Positions 1 to 7,541 of a DNA stretch of 64,000 bases are shown one piece after another. The stretch is taken from NCBI RefSeq assembly GCF_050632385.1, contig NZ_CP192599.1, forward strand, positions 4,588,001 to 4,652,000, written 5' to 3'. The notes beneath the pieces are model-generated. The model was not told the DNA's origin. It ran no database searches and saw nothing but the letters and a program-made list of their open reading frames with translations. Source of the DNA: Humitalea sp050632385 (GTDB lineage: Bacteria; Pseudomonadota; Alphaproteobacteria; Acetobacterales; Acetobacteraceae). The position numbers and the translations under genes were made by a program. Numbering within the stretch: the stretch's first letter is position 1; each line of letters starts with the position of its first letter.

Positions 1-1
1 G

Positions 2-940
2 CCGGACGAGAACATGGCGCGCGAGGTGATCGGCCAGGGCAAGCTGATGGCCGACCAGACCTGGCAACCCATCGCCGCCGGCGAGTTCCTGTTGGGCCAC
101 CCGGATGAATCGCAGGAAATCGCGGGCCACGCGATGCCGATGGATTTCAGCCGCAACGGCACCTTCTTCGCCTATCGCAAGCTGCACCAGAATGTCGCGG
201 GCTTCCGCAACTACCTCGCGTCAAAAGCCGATGCCTTCGCCGCCGTGATGCAGGTCCCGCGTGCGGAAGCGGAACCCACGCTGATGGCGAAGATCGCCGG
301 GCGCTGGGCGGATGGCGTGCCACTGGTCTCCGCCCCAACCTTTGGCGAATGGCAGGCGGTGCGGACCCGTCGCGCCGCCGCCGAGGCCGCCGGCGACAAG
401 GCCACCCTTGCCGCATTGGACCGCGCGCTGGTGGATTTCACCTTCGCGGGCGATCCGGACGGGGCGAAATGCCCGTTTGGATCGCATCTGCGGCGGTCCA
501 ATACGCGCGACATGCTGGACCCGCATTTGTCCACGCATGACCCGAAGCAGGTCAACGGATCGGTGCTGAACAACCGTCGCCGCATCCTGCGGCGCGGCCT
601 GCCCTATGGCGCCGCGCAACCCGGCGGCGATGACACCGGCGAACATGGCATCGTCATGCTCGCGGCCTGTGCCAGCCTGTTCCGCCAGTTCGAGTTCGTG
701 CAGCAGCAATGGATGCAATACGGGCTGGATTTCATGGCCGGCAACGACACCTGCCCCATCATCGGCAACCATGGCGAGGACGCGAAATTCGTCATTGCCA
801 GCGATCCCGCCAGCGGCAAGCCGCCCTTCATCTGCGACCGCTTGCCACAGTTCGTCGAAACGCGCGGCGGTGATTACTTCTTCGTGCCGAGCATGACGGC
901 GCTGCGCATGATCGCAACCGGCGTGGTCGATCCAACGTGA
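2..940 (+). CDS. DyP-type heme peroxidase, C-terminal part (5' truncated by window edge)
   Basis: The reading frame is open from the left edge of the window, so the gene starts upstream and only about 312 C-terminal residues are visible. DyP peroxidases oxidise dyes, lignin-like phenols and other substrates with hydrogen peroxide. Two family signatures are visible: CPFGSHLRRSNTRD, which carries the proximal heme-ligand histidine, and the later RQFEFVQQQW stretch typical of the C-terminal half. The distal GxxDG aspartate motif would lie upstream of the window, so catalytic competence cannot be judged. The stop overlaps the GTG start of the P450 gene (GTGA), which implies translational coupling and a shared role in peroxide chemistry. 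I see no Tat signal because the N-terminus is missing. Confidence 0.85.
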   Translation, partial: PDENMAREVIGQGKLMADQTWQPIAAGEFLLGHPDESQEIAGHAMPMDFSRNGTFFAYRKLHQNVAGFRNYLASKADAFAAVMQVPRAEAEPTLMAKIAGRWADGVPLVSAPTFGEWQAVRTRRAAAEAAGDKATLAALDRALVDFTFAGDPDGAKCPFGSHLRRSNTRDMLDPHLSTHDPKQVNGSVLNNRRRILRRGLPYGAAQPGGDDTGEHGIVMLAACASLFRQFEFVQQQWMQYGLDFMAGNDTCPIIGNHGEDAKFVIASDPASGKPPFICDRLPQFVETRGGDYFFVPSMTALRMIATGVVDPT

Positions 941-2262
941 TCGCGGCCCTGGTTTCAGGGCTGCGTATCCGCCTGGCCATGGGCTGGGCGGCGCTGGTCG
1001 CGCTGGTCACATTGGCGCCGCAACTGGTGTCGGGCGATCGCGTGGCAACGCTGGCGGCGTCGGAAAACCAGCGACACGTTTTTTCGCTGCTGCGTTTCGT
1101 GCTGCCGAACATCGTGCTTGGGCGGCAACTCATCAAAGCCTATGACAATACCGGCACGGCCATCGTCACCCGCCACACCGATGTCACCGAGGTGTTGGAA
1201 CGCGACGCCGATTTTGCCGTCGTCTACGAACCGAAGATGCGGGCGATCACCGCCGGGGAAAACTTCTTCCTCGGGATGCAGGACAGCCCAGCCTATACGC
1301 GCGACGTGTCGAACATGCGGCTGGCGGTGCGGCGGGACGATGTGTCGGGCATCCTCATCCCCCTGGCCGCGCGGCTTTCGGCCGAAATCGTCGCCGCGGC
1401 GCCCGGGCGCATCGATGTCGCCGCCGATCTGACCCGGCGTGTCCCCGCCCGCGTCGTCGCCGCCTATTTCGGCACGCCCGGCTCGTCGGAAGAGGCGATG
1501 ATCGACGGGACCACGAAAATGTTCTGGTACCTCTTCGTCGATCTGGCGGGGACCGAGGCGGTGACCCAGGCCGGACTAAGCGCCGCGGCGGCGATGCGAA
1601 CCTACCTCGACGGCGCCATCGCCGAACGCCATGCGAACCCGACCGACGCGGATGACGTGCTGAACCGCTGCCTCGCCCTGCAACGCGCCGGCACGCCGGG
1701 GATGGATGACCTGGGTATCCGGAACAACCTGATCGGGCTGCTGATCGGGCTCGTGCCCACCCTGTCGAAGGCATCGGTCCAGGCCCTCGCCGTGCTGCTG
1801 GACCGGCCGGAGGCACTGGCGGGCGCCCAGGCGGCGGCACGGGCGGATGATGACGCGCTGCTGACCGCCCATGTGATGGAGGCGTTTCGCTTCGACCCGA
1901 TCAACCCCGTCATCTACCGCCGCACCGTGCGGGATAGCGAGATCGCGCGCGGCACCCTGCGGGCGCGGACGATTCCAAAAGGAACGATGGTCCTGGCGTC
2001 GAACCTGTCGGCGATGTTCGACCCGCTGGCCGTGGAGGCCCCCAACGCCTTCCGCACGGACCGCCCGGCGCGGGACTACATCCTCTGGGGCTACGGCATG
2101 CACACGTGTTTCGGTGGCCACATCAACCGCGCGCTGATGCCGCAGATGCTGAAGCCCTTGCTGAAACTGCGCGGGTTGCGCCGCGCCCCGGGGGCGGCCG
2201 GTCAGGTGCAGGGCACGCCCTTCCCGCAAAATTTCGTGGTGGAGTTCGACCGCGTCACATAA
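937..2262 (+). CDS. Cytochrome P450 family protein, possibly peroxide-driven
   Basis: The 441-residue protein begins at a GTG overlapping the upstream DyP stop. The N-terminus has a hydrophobic stretch (about residues 12-32) that could be a membrane anchor, which is uncommon in soluble bacterial P450s. The helix K ExxR motif is EAFR at 315-318 and the heme-binding loop is WGYGMHTCFGGH with ligand Cys391. Helix I (about 262-285) reads IGLLIGLVPTLSKAS, without the usual acid-threonine pair used for dioxygen activation. This resembles peroxygenase or isomerase-type P450s more than monooxygenases, and the coupled DyP peroxidase fits peroxide chemistry. The substrate is unknown. The 3' end overlaps the convergent yqaA-like gene by 8 bp. 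Confidence 0.85.
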   Translation: MIAALVSGLRIRLAMGWAALVALVTLAPQLVSGDRVATLAASENQRHVFSLLRFVLPNIVLGRQLIKAYDNTGTAIVTRHTDVTEVLERDADFAVVYEPKMRAITAGENFFLGMQDSPAYTRDVSNMRLAVRRDDVSGILIPLAARLSAEIVAAAPGRIDVAADLTRRVPARVVAAYFGTPGSSEEAMIDGTTKMFWYLFVDLAGTEAVTQAGLSAAAAMRTYLDGAIAERHANPTDADDVLNRCLALQRAGTPGMDDLGIRNNLIGLLIGLVPTLSKASVQALAVLLDRPEALAGAQAAARADDDALLTAHVMEAFRFDPINPVIYRRTVRDSEIARGTLRARTIPKGTMVLASNLSAMFDPLAVEAPNAFRTDRPARDYILWGYGMHTCFGGHINRALMPQMLKPLLKLRGLRRAPGAAGQVQGTPFPQNFVVEFDRVT

Positions 2263-2683
2263 GGCCCAGCGTGATCGCGGCCAGCACCGCATAGCGGCAG
2301 GTCTTTGCCAGCCCCACGACCAGCACGAAGCGCCACAGCGGCTCGTTCAGCACCCCGGCCACCAGGGTCAGCGGATCGCCAATGAAGGGCGCCCAGGACA
2401 GCCAAAGCGACCAGTGGCCCCATCGCCGATACCAGCCGCTGGCCCGTGCCAGCGCCTCCGGCTTGACCGGGAACCAGCGGCGATCCCGAAACCGCTCCAC
2501 CTGGCGGCCGAGCCACCAGTTCACCATCGCGCCCAGCGTATTGCCGAGGCTGGCGACCGCGACCAGCAGCCAGGCCGGCTGGTCCCCGGCCAGCAGCAGG
2601 CCGACCAGAACGGCCTCGGACTGCGCCGGCAACAGGGTCGCGGCGACGAAGGCCGCGACGAAAAGCCCCAGACAGGCGGTCAG
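2255..2683 (-). CDS. yqaA: YqaA/DedA-like small membrane protein, probable CTG start
   Basis: A membrane protein of about 142 residues resembling E. coli YqaA, of the SNARE-associated/DedA-like group. Matching features are a first hydrophobic segment ending ATLLPAQSEAVLVG, then SLGNTLGAMVNWWLGR, then LSWAPFIGDPLTLVAGVL and a C-terminal helix. The function is unclear; DedA-type proteins act in lipid transport or membrane homeostasis. There is no in-frame ATG, GTG or TTG between the upstream stop (2750-2752) and a TTG at 2632, and starting at that TTG would delete most of the first conserved segment. A CTG at 2681-2683 overlaps the TGA of the PII-like gene as CTGA and has GGAG a few bases upstream, so I use it as the start. 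The 3' end overlaps the P450 gene. Confidence 0.75.
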   Translation of the reverse strand: MTACLGLFVAAFVAATLLPAQSEAVLVGLLLAGDQPAWLLVAVASLGNTLGAMVNWWLGRQVERFRDRRWFPVKPEALARASGWYRRWGHWSLWLSWAPFIGDPLTLVAGVLNEPLWRFVLVVGLAKTCRYAVLAAITLGLM

Positions 2684-2985
2684 AAATGCTCCGCCCGCAG
2701 CACCGCGCAGTCGCTGATGGAAATAATCGCCGGGCGGGCGTCCAACAATTCATCCCGCGCATCGGCGACGCGGATGGCGACTTCGGCCGAGACGATCGCG
2801 ACGATCATCACATTGTCCAGCACGCCCCCCGGCACGCCGCCCTGGCGCAGGCCCTGGCGGCCGCGACCGGCCATCACGGGCAGCATGGTCCAGCCGGTGG
2901 CGCCCAGGCGTTCCAGCAATTCGGTCACGGTTTCGGCCTGGACCTGCTCGACCACGATCTCGATGCGTTTGCGGGGGTGGTTCAT
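2680..2985 (-). CDS. PII-like signalling protein (SbtB/DUF190-like)
   Basis: A 101-residue protein with the size and layout of a PII-like ferredoxin-fold trimer subunit: an N-terminal beta strand (KRIEIVVEQV), a helix (AETVTELLERLGATGW), a strand leading into a loop rich in Gly and Arg (about residues 37-56, GRGRQGLRQGG), then VMIVAIVSAEVAIRVADAR and a C-terminal strand. Canonical GlnB/GlnK T-loop sequence is not evident, so it is better called PII-like than a nitrogen regulator. Its ATG overlaps the thiG stop (ATGA) and its stop overlaps the presumed yqaA start, so it is inside the thiSG operon. It may sense a nucleotide and pair with a transporter. An SbtA-type permease lies about 7 kb away without an adjacent SbtB. 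Confidence 0.7.
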   Translation of the reverse strand: MNHPRKRIEIVVEQVQAETVTELLERLGATGWTMLPVMAGRGRQGLRQGGVPGGVLDNVMIVAIVSAEVAIRVADARDELLDARPAIISISDCAVLRAEHF

Positions 2986-3758
2986 GGGTGGATCAGGCCG
3001 CTGGTGGGGCTGGAGGCATCCGCCCGGTAATCGCGTGGCATGCGCCCGGCCAAGAACGCCTCCCGTCCCGCCACCACGGCTGCCTTCATCGCGCGGGCCA
3101 TCCCCACGGGGTCCTTGGCATGGGCGATGGCGCTGTTCAGCAGCACCGCGTCGCAGCCGAGTTCCATGGCAAAAGCCGCCTCCGACGCCGTGCCGATGCC
3201 GGCATCGACCAACACGGGCACCTTGGCCTGCGCCTTGATCGCCCGGATCATATAGGGGTTCACGATCCCCATGCCGGACCCGATGGGCGCGCCCAGGGGC
3301 ATGATGGCGACACAGCCCATCTCCTCCAGCCGCTTCGCCGCGACCGGGTCGTCGGCGCAATAGACCATCACCTCGAACCCATCGGCGATCAGCGCCGCCG
3401 CGGCTTCAAAGGTGCCGGCCATGTCGGGGTAGAGGTAGGGGGGCGGCCCCAGCACCTCCAGCTTCACCAGGTTCCAGCCCCCGGCCTCACGCGCCAGGCG
3501 CAGGGTGCGGACGGCCTCCTGCGCCGTGTGGCAGCCGGCGGTATTGGGCAGGTAGGTGTAGCGGTCGGGCGGCACGAAATCCTGCAGCAGCGGCGCCGAG
3601 GGGTCGGACAGGTTCACCCGCCGGACCGCGACGGTGACGATCTCGGCCCCCGATGCCGCGATCGCGGCGGCGGTTTCCGGCAAATCCTTGTACCGCCCGG
3701 TGCCGACCACGAGTCGCGAGGAGAATCGCCGCCCCGCCACCTCCCAAGAATCGCCCAT
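2982..3758 (-). CDS. thiG: Thiazole synthase ThiG
   Basis: A 258-residue TIM-barrel enzyme that builds the thiazole phosphate of thiamin from deoxyxylulose 5-phosphate, dehydroglycine and ThiS thiocarboxylate. The N-terminal SRLVVGTGRYK motif, the Schiff-base lysine region GGWNLVKLEVLG (Lys99), PNTAGCHTAQEA, and the phosphate-binding LVDAGIGTASEAAFAMELG are all present, and the length is normal for the family. It starts 2 nt after the thiS stop and its TGA overlaps the ATG of the PII-like gene. The operon therefore carries the sulfur carrier and the synthase, but thiO/thiH, thiE and thiF are not seen here and must be elsewhere. Confidence 0.96.
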   Translation of the reverse strand: MGDSWEVAGRRFSSRLVVGTGRYKDLPETAAAIAASGAEIVTVAVRRVNLSDPSAPLLQDFVPPDRYTYLPNTAGCHTAQEAVRTLRLAREAGGWNLVKLEVLGPPPYLYPDMAGTFEAAAALIADGFEVMVYCADDPVAAKRLEEMGCVAIMPLGAPIGSGMGIVNPYMIRAIKAQAKVPVLVDAGIGTASEAAFAMELGCDAVLLNSAIAHAKDPVGMARAMKAAVVAGREAFLAGRMPRDYRADASSPTSGLIHP

Positions 3759-3760
3759 GG

Positions 3761-3973
3761 TCAGCCTCCTCCGATGAATGCGACGATTTCCAGCGCATCG
3801 CCCTCGGCCAGGGCGGTGCTGGCCCAGGCCGAGCGGGGCACGATTTCCAGGTTGCGCTCGACCGCGACCTTCCGCCCGTCCAACCCCAAGAGGGTCAGCA
3901 GGGCGGCGACCGAGGCCGCGTCCGGCAAAGCATGGGTTTGACCATTGACGGTCACGGTTATCCTGGCGTCCAT
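3761..3973 (-). CDS. thiS: Sulfur carrier protein ThiS
   Basis: A 70-residue beta-grasp ubiquitin-like protein ending IVAFIGGG, the Gly-Gly tail that is adenylated and thiocarboxylated to donate sulfur to ThiG. The N-terminus ITVTVNGQTHALP and the middle LLGLDGRKVAVERNLEIVPRS are typical. The tail carries one extra glycine compared with the usual GG terminus. The ATG at 3971-3973 gives the expected family length. A longer frame reaching a TTG at 4033 would read through a strong inverted repeat (4000-4061) and has no ThiS-like sequence. First gene of the thiSG-PII-yqaA operon, divergent from aroQ. Confidence 0.94.
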   Translation of the reverse strand: MDARITVTVNGQTHALPDAASVAALLTLLGLDGRKVAVERNLEIVPRSAWASTALAEGDALEIVAFIGGG

Positions 3974-3999
3974 GGGGTCTAAATGGCCGGGCGGCGGGG

Positions 4000-4061
4000 G
4001 CGCGGCAAGCCGGGGCGTATCAGACGGCAACAAACCGGGATGCCACGCGCGCTTGCCGCGC
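4000..4061 (-). promoter_or_regulatory. Perfect 11 bp inverted repeat in the thiS leader
   Basis: The arms at 4000-4010 and 4051-4061 are perfect complements (GCGCGGCAAGC / GCTTGCCGCGC) separated by 40 nt, which itself can form a smaller GGCA/TGCC hairpin. On the minus strand this structure ends 26 nt before the thiS ATG, and no clear Shine-Dalgarno sequence is visible between it and the start. It could be a cis-regulatory RNA of the thiamin operon. I do not see the conserved TPP riboswitch core. The region also lies upstream of aroQ on the plus strand, so a role for that gene is possible. Confidence 0.5.
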
Positions 4062-4116
4062 CGAAACCCGCCGTGGTAGCCCCCCGCGGCTAGGGTGAGC
4101 CCTTTCCCCCCGCAGG

Positions 4117-4584
4117 ATGACCGCCGTGACCCCGCCCCTGATCTACGTCTTGAACGGACCGAACCTGAACCTGCTCGGCCTGCGCCAGCCGGAGATCTAC
4201 GGCGCGACCACGCTGGACGATGTCGAGGCGCTCTGCGCCGAGACGGCGGAAGACCTGAACCTCGCCATCGACTTCCGCCAGACCAATGGCGAAGGCGAAT
4301 TGATTTCCTGGATCCACGAGGCCCGCGCCGCGGCCGCCGGCATCATCATCAACCCGGCGGGGTATTCGCATACCTCGGTCGCGGTGATGGATGCGCTGCT
4401 GGCCTCCGACCTGCCGGTGATCGAGGTCCATATCACCAACATCCACAAGCGGGAGGCGTTCCGCCACCACTCCTATGTCAGCCATGTGGCGACCGGGGTG
4501 ATCTGTGGCCTGGGGCCGGGCGGCTATGCGCTCGCGCTCCGCGCCATGGCTGGAATACTCTCCCAAGGGGAAGACGACGCATGA
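4117..4584 (+). CDS. aroQ: Type II 3-dehydroquinate dehydratase
   Basis: A 155-residue enzyme for step 3 of the shikimate pathway, conversion of 3-dehydroquinate to 3-dehydroshikimate. It shows the class II signatures: NGPNLNLLGLRQPEIYG with the catalytic tyrosine, FRQTNGEGELISWIHEA, INPAGYSHTSVA, EVHITNIHKREAFRHHSYVS, and ATGVICGLGPGGYALAL. Length and dodecamer-type sequence are normal. It is first in the plus-strand run aroQ-accB-accC, with its TGA overlapping the accB ATG. aroQ next to accBC is a common bacterial arrangement. Confidence 0.97.
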   Translation: MTAVTPPLIYVLNGPNLNLLGLRQPEIYGATTLDDVEALCAETAEDLNLAIDFRQTNGEGELISWIHEARAAAAGIIINPAGYSHTSVAVMDALLASDLPVIEVHITNIHKREAFRHHSYVSHVATGVICGLGPGGYALALRAMAGILSQGEDDA

Positions 4585-5039
4585 CCACCGGTATCCAGTT
4601 CGACCCCGCCGCCATCCGCGAACTGGCAAAGATTCTGCGCGAGACCGACCTGTCGGAAATCGAACTGGTCGAGGGTGATCGCCGCGTCCGGGTCGGCCGC
4701 ACCGTGACCGTGGCACCGCAGACGGTGATGGTCGCCGCCGGCCCCGCCGCCCCCGCCCCCGCCCTGGCGGCCCCGGTCATCGAGGCGGTGCCCGATGCGG
4801 CGCATCCCGGCGCCGTGACCTCGCCCATGGTCGGCATCGCCTACCTGGCGCCCGAGCCCGGCGCGCCGCAATTCGTCACCGTGGGCGCCCGGGTCGTGCA
4901 GGGCCAGACCCTGTTGCTGATCGAGGCGATGAAGACCTTCAACCAGATCCGCGCCCCCAAGGCCGGCACCGTGACGCGGATCCTGATCGAGGGTGGCTCG
5001 CCGGTCGAATACGGCGAAGCCCTGCTGATCGTCGAATAG
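4581..5039 (+). CDS. accB: Biotin carboxyl carrier protein of acetyl-CoA carboxylase
   Basis: A 152-residue BCCP. The N-terminal part is a short helical region, followed by an Ala/Pro-rich flexible linker (about residues 52-78) and a biotinyl domain with the biotinylation motif EAMK (Lys118). It carries CO2 from the biotin carboxylase AccC to the carboxyltransferase AccAD for malonyl-CoA synthesis. The ATG overlaps the aroQ stop (ATGA) and the next gene accC starts 1 nt after its stop, so the two subunits are co-translated as usual. Confidence 0.97.
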   Translation: MTTGIQFDPAAIRELAKILRETDLSEIELVEGDRRVRVGRTVTVAPQTVMVAAGPAAPAPALAAPVIEAVPDAAHPGAVTSPMVGIAYLAPEPGAPQFVTVGARVVQGQTLLLIEAMKTFNQIRAPKAGTVTRILIEGGSPVEYGEALLIVE

Positions 5040-5040
5040 G

Positions 5041-6387
5041 ATGTTCAAGAAAGTCCTGATCGCCAATCGCGGCGAAATCGCGCTGCGGGTGCATCGCGCC
5101 TGCCAGGAAATGGGCATCCGCACGGTCGCGGTGCATTCCACCGCCGACGACACCGCGATGCACGTGCGCCTGGCCGATGAATCGGTCTGCATCGGGCCGC
5201 CGCCGGCGCGGGATTCCTACCTCAACATGGCGGCCATCCTCTCGGCCGCCAGCATCACGGGCGCCGAGGCCATCCACCCCGGCTACGGCTTCCTGTCCGA
5301 GAACGCCAATTTCGCCGAGATGGTGGAGGCCCATGGCCTGGCCTTCATCGGCCCGACCGCCGAACACATCCGCATGTTCGGCGACAAGATCGCCGCCAAG
5401 GACACGATGCGGACGCTGGGCGTGCCGCTGGTGCCCGGCAGCGACGGCGCGCTGCACACGCTGGAAGAAGCCCGCGCGGTCGCCGAGATCGTTCAATACC
5501 CCGTGCTGATCAAGGCCGCGGCCGGCGGCGGCGGACGCGGCATGAAGGTCGCCCGCACCGCCGACGAGCTGGAGGACGCCTGGCGCCTGGCCCGGACCGA
5601 GGCCAAGGCCGCCTTCGGCGACGACAGCGTCTACCTGGAAAAATACCTGGACCGGCCGCGCCACATCGAATTGCAGGTGATGGCCGACATGTACGGCAAC
5701 GTCGTGCATTTCGGGGAACGCGACTGTTCGCTGCAACGCCGCCACCAGAAGCTGGTGGAGGAAGCCGGTTCCCCCGCGCTGAACGCCGCCGACCGCGAGG
5801 CCCTGGGCGCGCAGGTCACGCGCGGCCTGTCCGGCCTCGGCTACCGCAACGCCGGGACGCTGGAGTTCCTCTGGCAGGATGGCCAGTTCGCCTTCATCGA
5901 GATGAACACCCGTTTGCAGGTGGAGCATCCGGTGTCGGAAATGATCTCCGGTGTCGATCTGGTGAAGGAGCAACTTCGCATCGCCGCCGGCGAGCCGCTG
6001 GGCTACGGCCAGGATGCGATCCGCTTCACCGGCCACGCGATCGAATGCCGCATCACCGCCGAGGATCCCGAGACCTTCGCCCCCTCACCCGGCCGGGTCA
6101 CGCAATTCCACGCGCCCGGGGGCCTGGGCGTGCGGGTGGATAGCGCCCTCTACGCCGGGTATTCGGTGCCGCCGCATTACGACAGCCTGGTCGCCAAGCT
6201 GATCGCGCATGGCACGACGCGGGCCGAGGCGATCGCGCGGATGCGGCGCGCCTTGCAGGAAATGGTGATCGCCGGGATCAAGACCACGGTGCCGCTGCAT
6301 ATCCGCATCATGGACGACCCGGAGTTCCAGGCCGGCGACTACACCATCCATTGGCTGGAACGGTTTGTCGCGCGCGGGGCCGGCTAA
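5041..6387 (+). CDS. accC: Biotin carboxylase subunit of acetyl-CoA carboxylase
   Basis: A 448-residue ATP-grasp enzyme that carboxylates the biotin on AccB. Visible motifs are the N-terminal KVLIANRGEIALRVHRAC, the Gly-rich ATP loop AAAGGGGRGMKVART, the GERDCSLQRRHQKLVEEAG segment, and the EMNTRLQVEHPVSE metal and bicarbonate site. The length matches stand-alone AccC (about 450) and there is no fused BCCP or carboxyltransferase. Its stop overlaps by 4 bp the convergent ABM-domain gene. Confidence 0.97.
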   Translation: MFKKVLIANRGEIALRVHRACQEMGIRTVAVHSTADDTAMHVRLADESVCIGPPPARDSYLNMAAILSAASITGAEAIHPGYGFLSENANFAEMVEAHGLAFIGPTAEHIRMFGDKIAAKDTMRTLGVPLVPGSDGALHTLEEARAVAEIVQYPVLIKAAAGGGGRGMKVARTADELEDAWRLARTEAKAAFGDDSVYLEKYLDRPRHIELQVMADMYGNVVHFGERDCSLQRRHQKLVEEAGSPALNAADREALGAQVTRGLSGLGYRNAGTLEFLWQDGQFAFIEMNTRLQVEHPVSEMISGVDLVKEQLRIAAGEPLGYGQDAIRFTGHAIECRITAEDPETFAPSPGRVTQFHAPGGLGVRVDSALYAGYSVPPHYDSLVAKLIAHGTTRAEAIARMRRALQEMVIAGIKTTVPLHIRIMDDPEFQAGDYTIHWLERFVARGAG

Positions 6388-6734
6388 ACACCCTCCCGCA
6401 GCGGCGCCAGGGTCACGATATGGGGTCCGGCCGCGGCGCAATCCGTGGTCAGCATGAAGAACGACCTTGTGTGCTGGGCCGCCAGATGCGCGGTCGCGGC
6501 GGCCTGGTCGGCCCAGCGGGCGACGGTCGTCACCTCCCCGGTGCGGGTCGCCGAGACATAGAGATCGTAGTCCAGGCACCCAGGTTCCGACCGGGTCGCG
6601 GCCATGAAGCTCGGCATCGCCTGCAACAGCCGCAGCCAGCACTCGGGCCGTAGCCGCAGGCGGGAGACGACATGCACCTCCGGCACCAGGGCCAGGTCCT
6701 GGGGGTCGGCATCGATGGTTGTCACATCCCGCAT
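6384..6734 (-). CDS. Antibiotic biosynthesis monooxygenase (ABM) domain protein
   Basis: A 116-residue single-domain protein with the dimeric alpha+beta barrel layout of the ABM family: VHVVSRLRLRPECW, an MAATRSEPGCLDYDLYVS strand-turn, VARWADQAAATAHLAAQHTRSF, and a short C-terminal strand. Family members include quinol monooxygenases (YgiN-like) and many proteins of unknown role. No cofactor is needed by the known ones. It stands alone on the minus strand and is divergent from aat, with an 18 bp palindrome in between. The specific substrate cannot be inferred. Confidence 0.8.
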   Translation of the reverse strand: MRDVTTIDADPQDLALVPEVHVVSRLRLRPECWLRLLQAMPSFMAATRSEPGCLDYDLYVSATRTGEVTTVARWADQAAATAHLAAQHTRSFFMLTTDCAAAGPHIVTLAPLREGV

Positions 6735-6819
6735 TGGTGCTCTGCCTCCATGGTCGCGCGATCATCACGCCGCCGTGAGGCATACGCGGCACGGCTGGTT
6801 TCGGATGCGTTGCGGCGAT

Positions 6820-6837
6820 GATCACGAATTCGTGATC
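6820..6837. promoter_or_regulatory. 18 bp perfect palindrome in the ABM-aat divergent region
   Basis: GATCACGAATTCGTGATC is a perfect 18 bp palindrome with an AATT centre. It lies between the divergent starts of the ABM protein (6734) and aat (6885). Its length and symmetry fit a dimeric repressor operator, and the site is 48 bp before the chosen aat start. No regulator gene is adjacent, so the binding protein is unknown. Confidence 0.5.
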
Positions 6838-6884
6838 CTTGTCGTCGCGTGGCCTGCCGGCCGCCGGCGTGCCATTCTGCGGCC

Positions 6885-7541
6885 GTGCGCCAACGCCCTC
6901 TTGAGATCACGCCGGACCTGATGCTGCGCGCCTATCGCGCCGGCATCTTCCCCATGGCCGAGGCGCGGGACGCCAACCGCCTGCATTGGCTGGACCCGGA
7001 CCCGCGCGGGGTGCTGCCGCTGGACGCGTTCCACCTGCCGCGCCGGCTGAAGCGCACCGTGCTGTCCGGCCCCTTCACGGTGACGGCGGATGCCGATTTC
7101 GGGGGCGTGATCCTGGGCTGCGCCGCGCCGGCGCCGGGGCGCGAAGGCACCTGGATCAACACCGAGATCGAGACCCTGTTCCGCGCGCTGCACGGCATGG
7201 GCCACGCCCATTCGGTGGAGGTGTGGGAGGCGGGCGACTTGGTCGGCGGCCTCTACGGCGTGGCGGTCGGGGCGGCGTTCTTTGGCGAGAGCATGTTCAG
7301 CCGGGCGCGGGATGCGTCAAAGGTGGCCCTGGTGCATCTGGTGGCGCGGCTGAAACTGGCGGGCGCCAGGCTGCTGGATACGCAGTTCCTGACCGGCCAC
7401 CTGGCGCAATTCGGCGCGTTGGAGATCCCGCGCGACGACTACAAGGCGCTGCTGGCTGCGGCGGTCGAGCAGCCGCTGAACTGGGTGGCTGCACCCGATC
7501 CGGCGATGCTGGAGGCGGCGATCCGGGCGCTGCGGGATTAG
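6885..7541 (+). CDS. aat: Leucyl/phenylalanyl-tRNA--protein transferase
   Basis: A protein of about 218 residues that adds Leu or Phe to N-terminal Arg/Lys of proteins, creating N-degrons for ClpS/ClpAP. Family motifs are LMLRAYRAGIFPM, LHWLDPDPRGVLPLD, GTWINTEIETLFRALH, GHAHSVEVWEAGDLVGGLYG, and AFFGESMFSRARDASKVAL, with DTQFLTGHLAQFGA near the end. I chose the GTG at 6885 because it begins just before the conserved ITPDLMLRAYR block; another GTG at 6849 would add 12 residues. The stop overlaps the convergent RTX/Hint gene. Confidence 0.95.
   Translation: MRQRPLEITPDLMLRAYRAGIFPMAEARDANRLHWLDPDPRGVLPLDAFHLPRRLKRTVLSGPFTVTADADFGGVILGCAAPAPGREGTWINTEIETLFRALHGMGHAHSVEVWEAGDLVGGLYGVAVGAAFFGESMFSRARDASKVALVHLVARLKLAGARLLDTQFLTGHLAQFGALEIPRDDYKALLAAAVEQPLNWVAAPDPAMLEAAIRALRD

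Noticed and set aside
2750..2985. Considering the PII-like gene as a longer product extending into thiG (to 3360)
   Set aside because: The upstream part is thiG in another frame. The ATG at 2985 overlapping the thiG stop gives the normal PII length.
3974..4116. TPP riboswitch upstream of thiS
   Set aside because: The region is structured, but I could not find the conserved CUGAGA and GAUCUGG-like core sequences on the minus strand.
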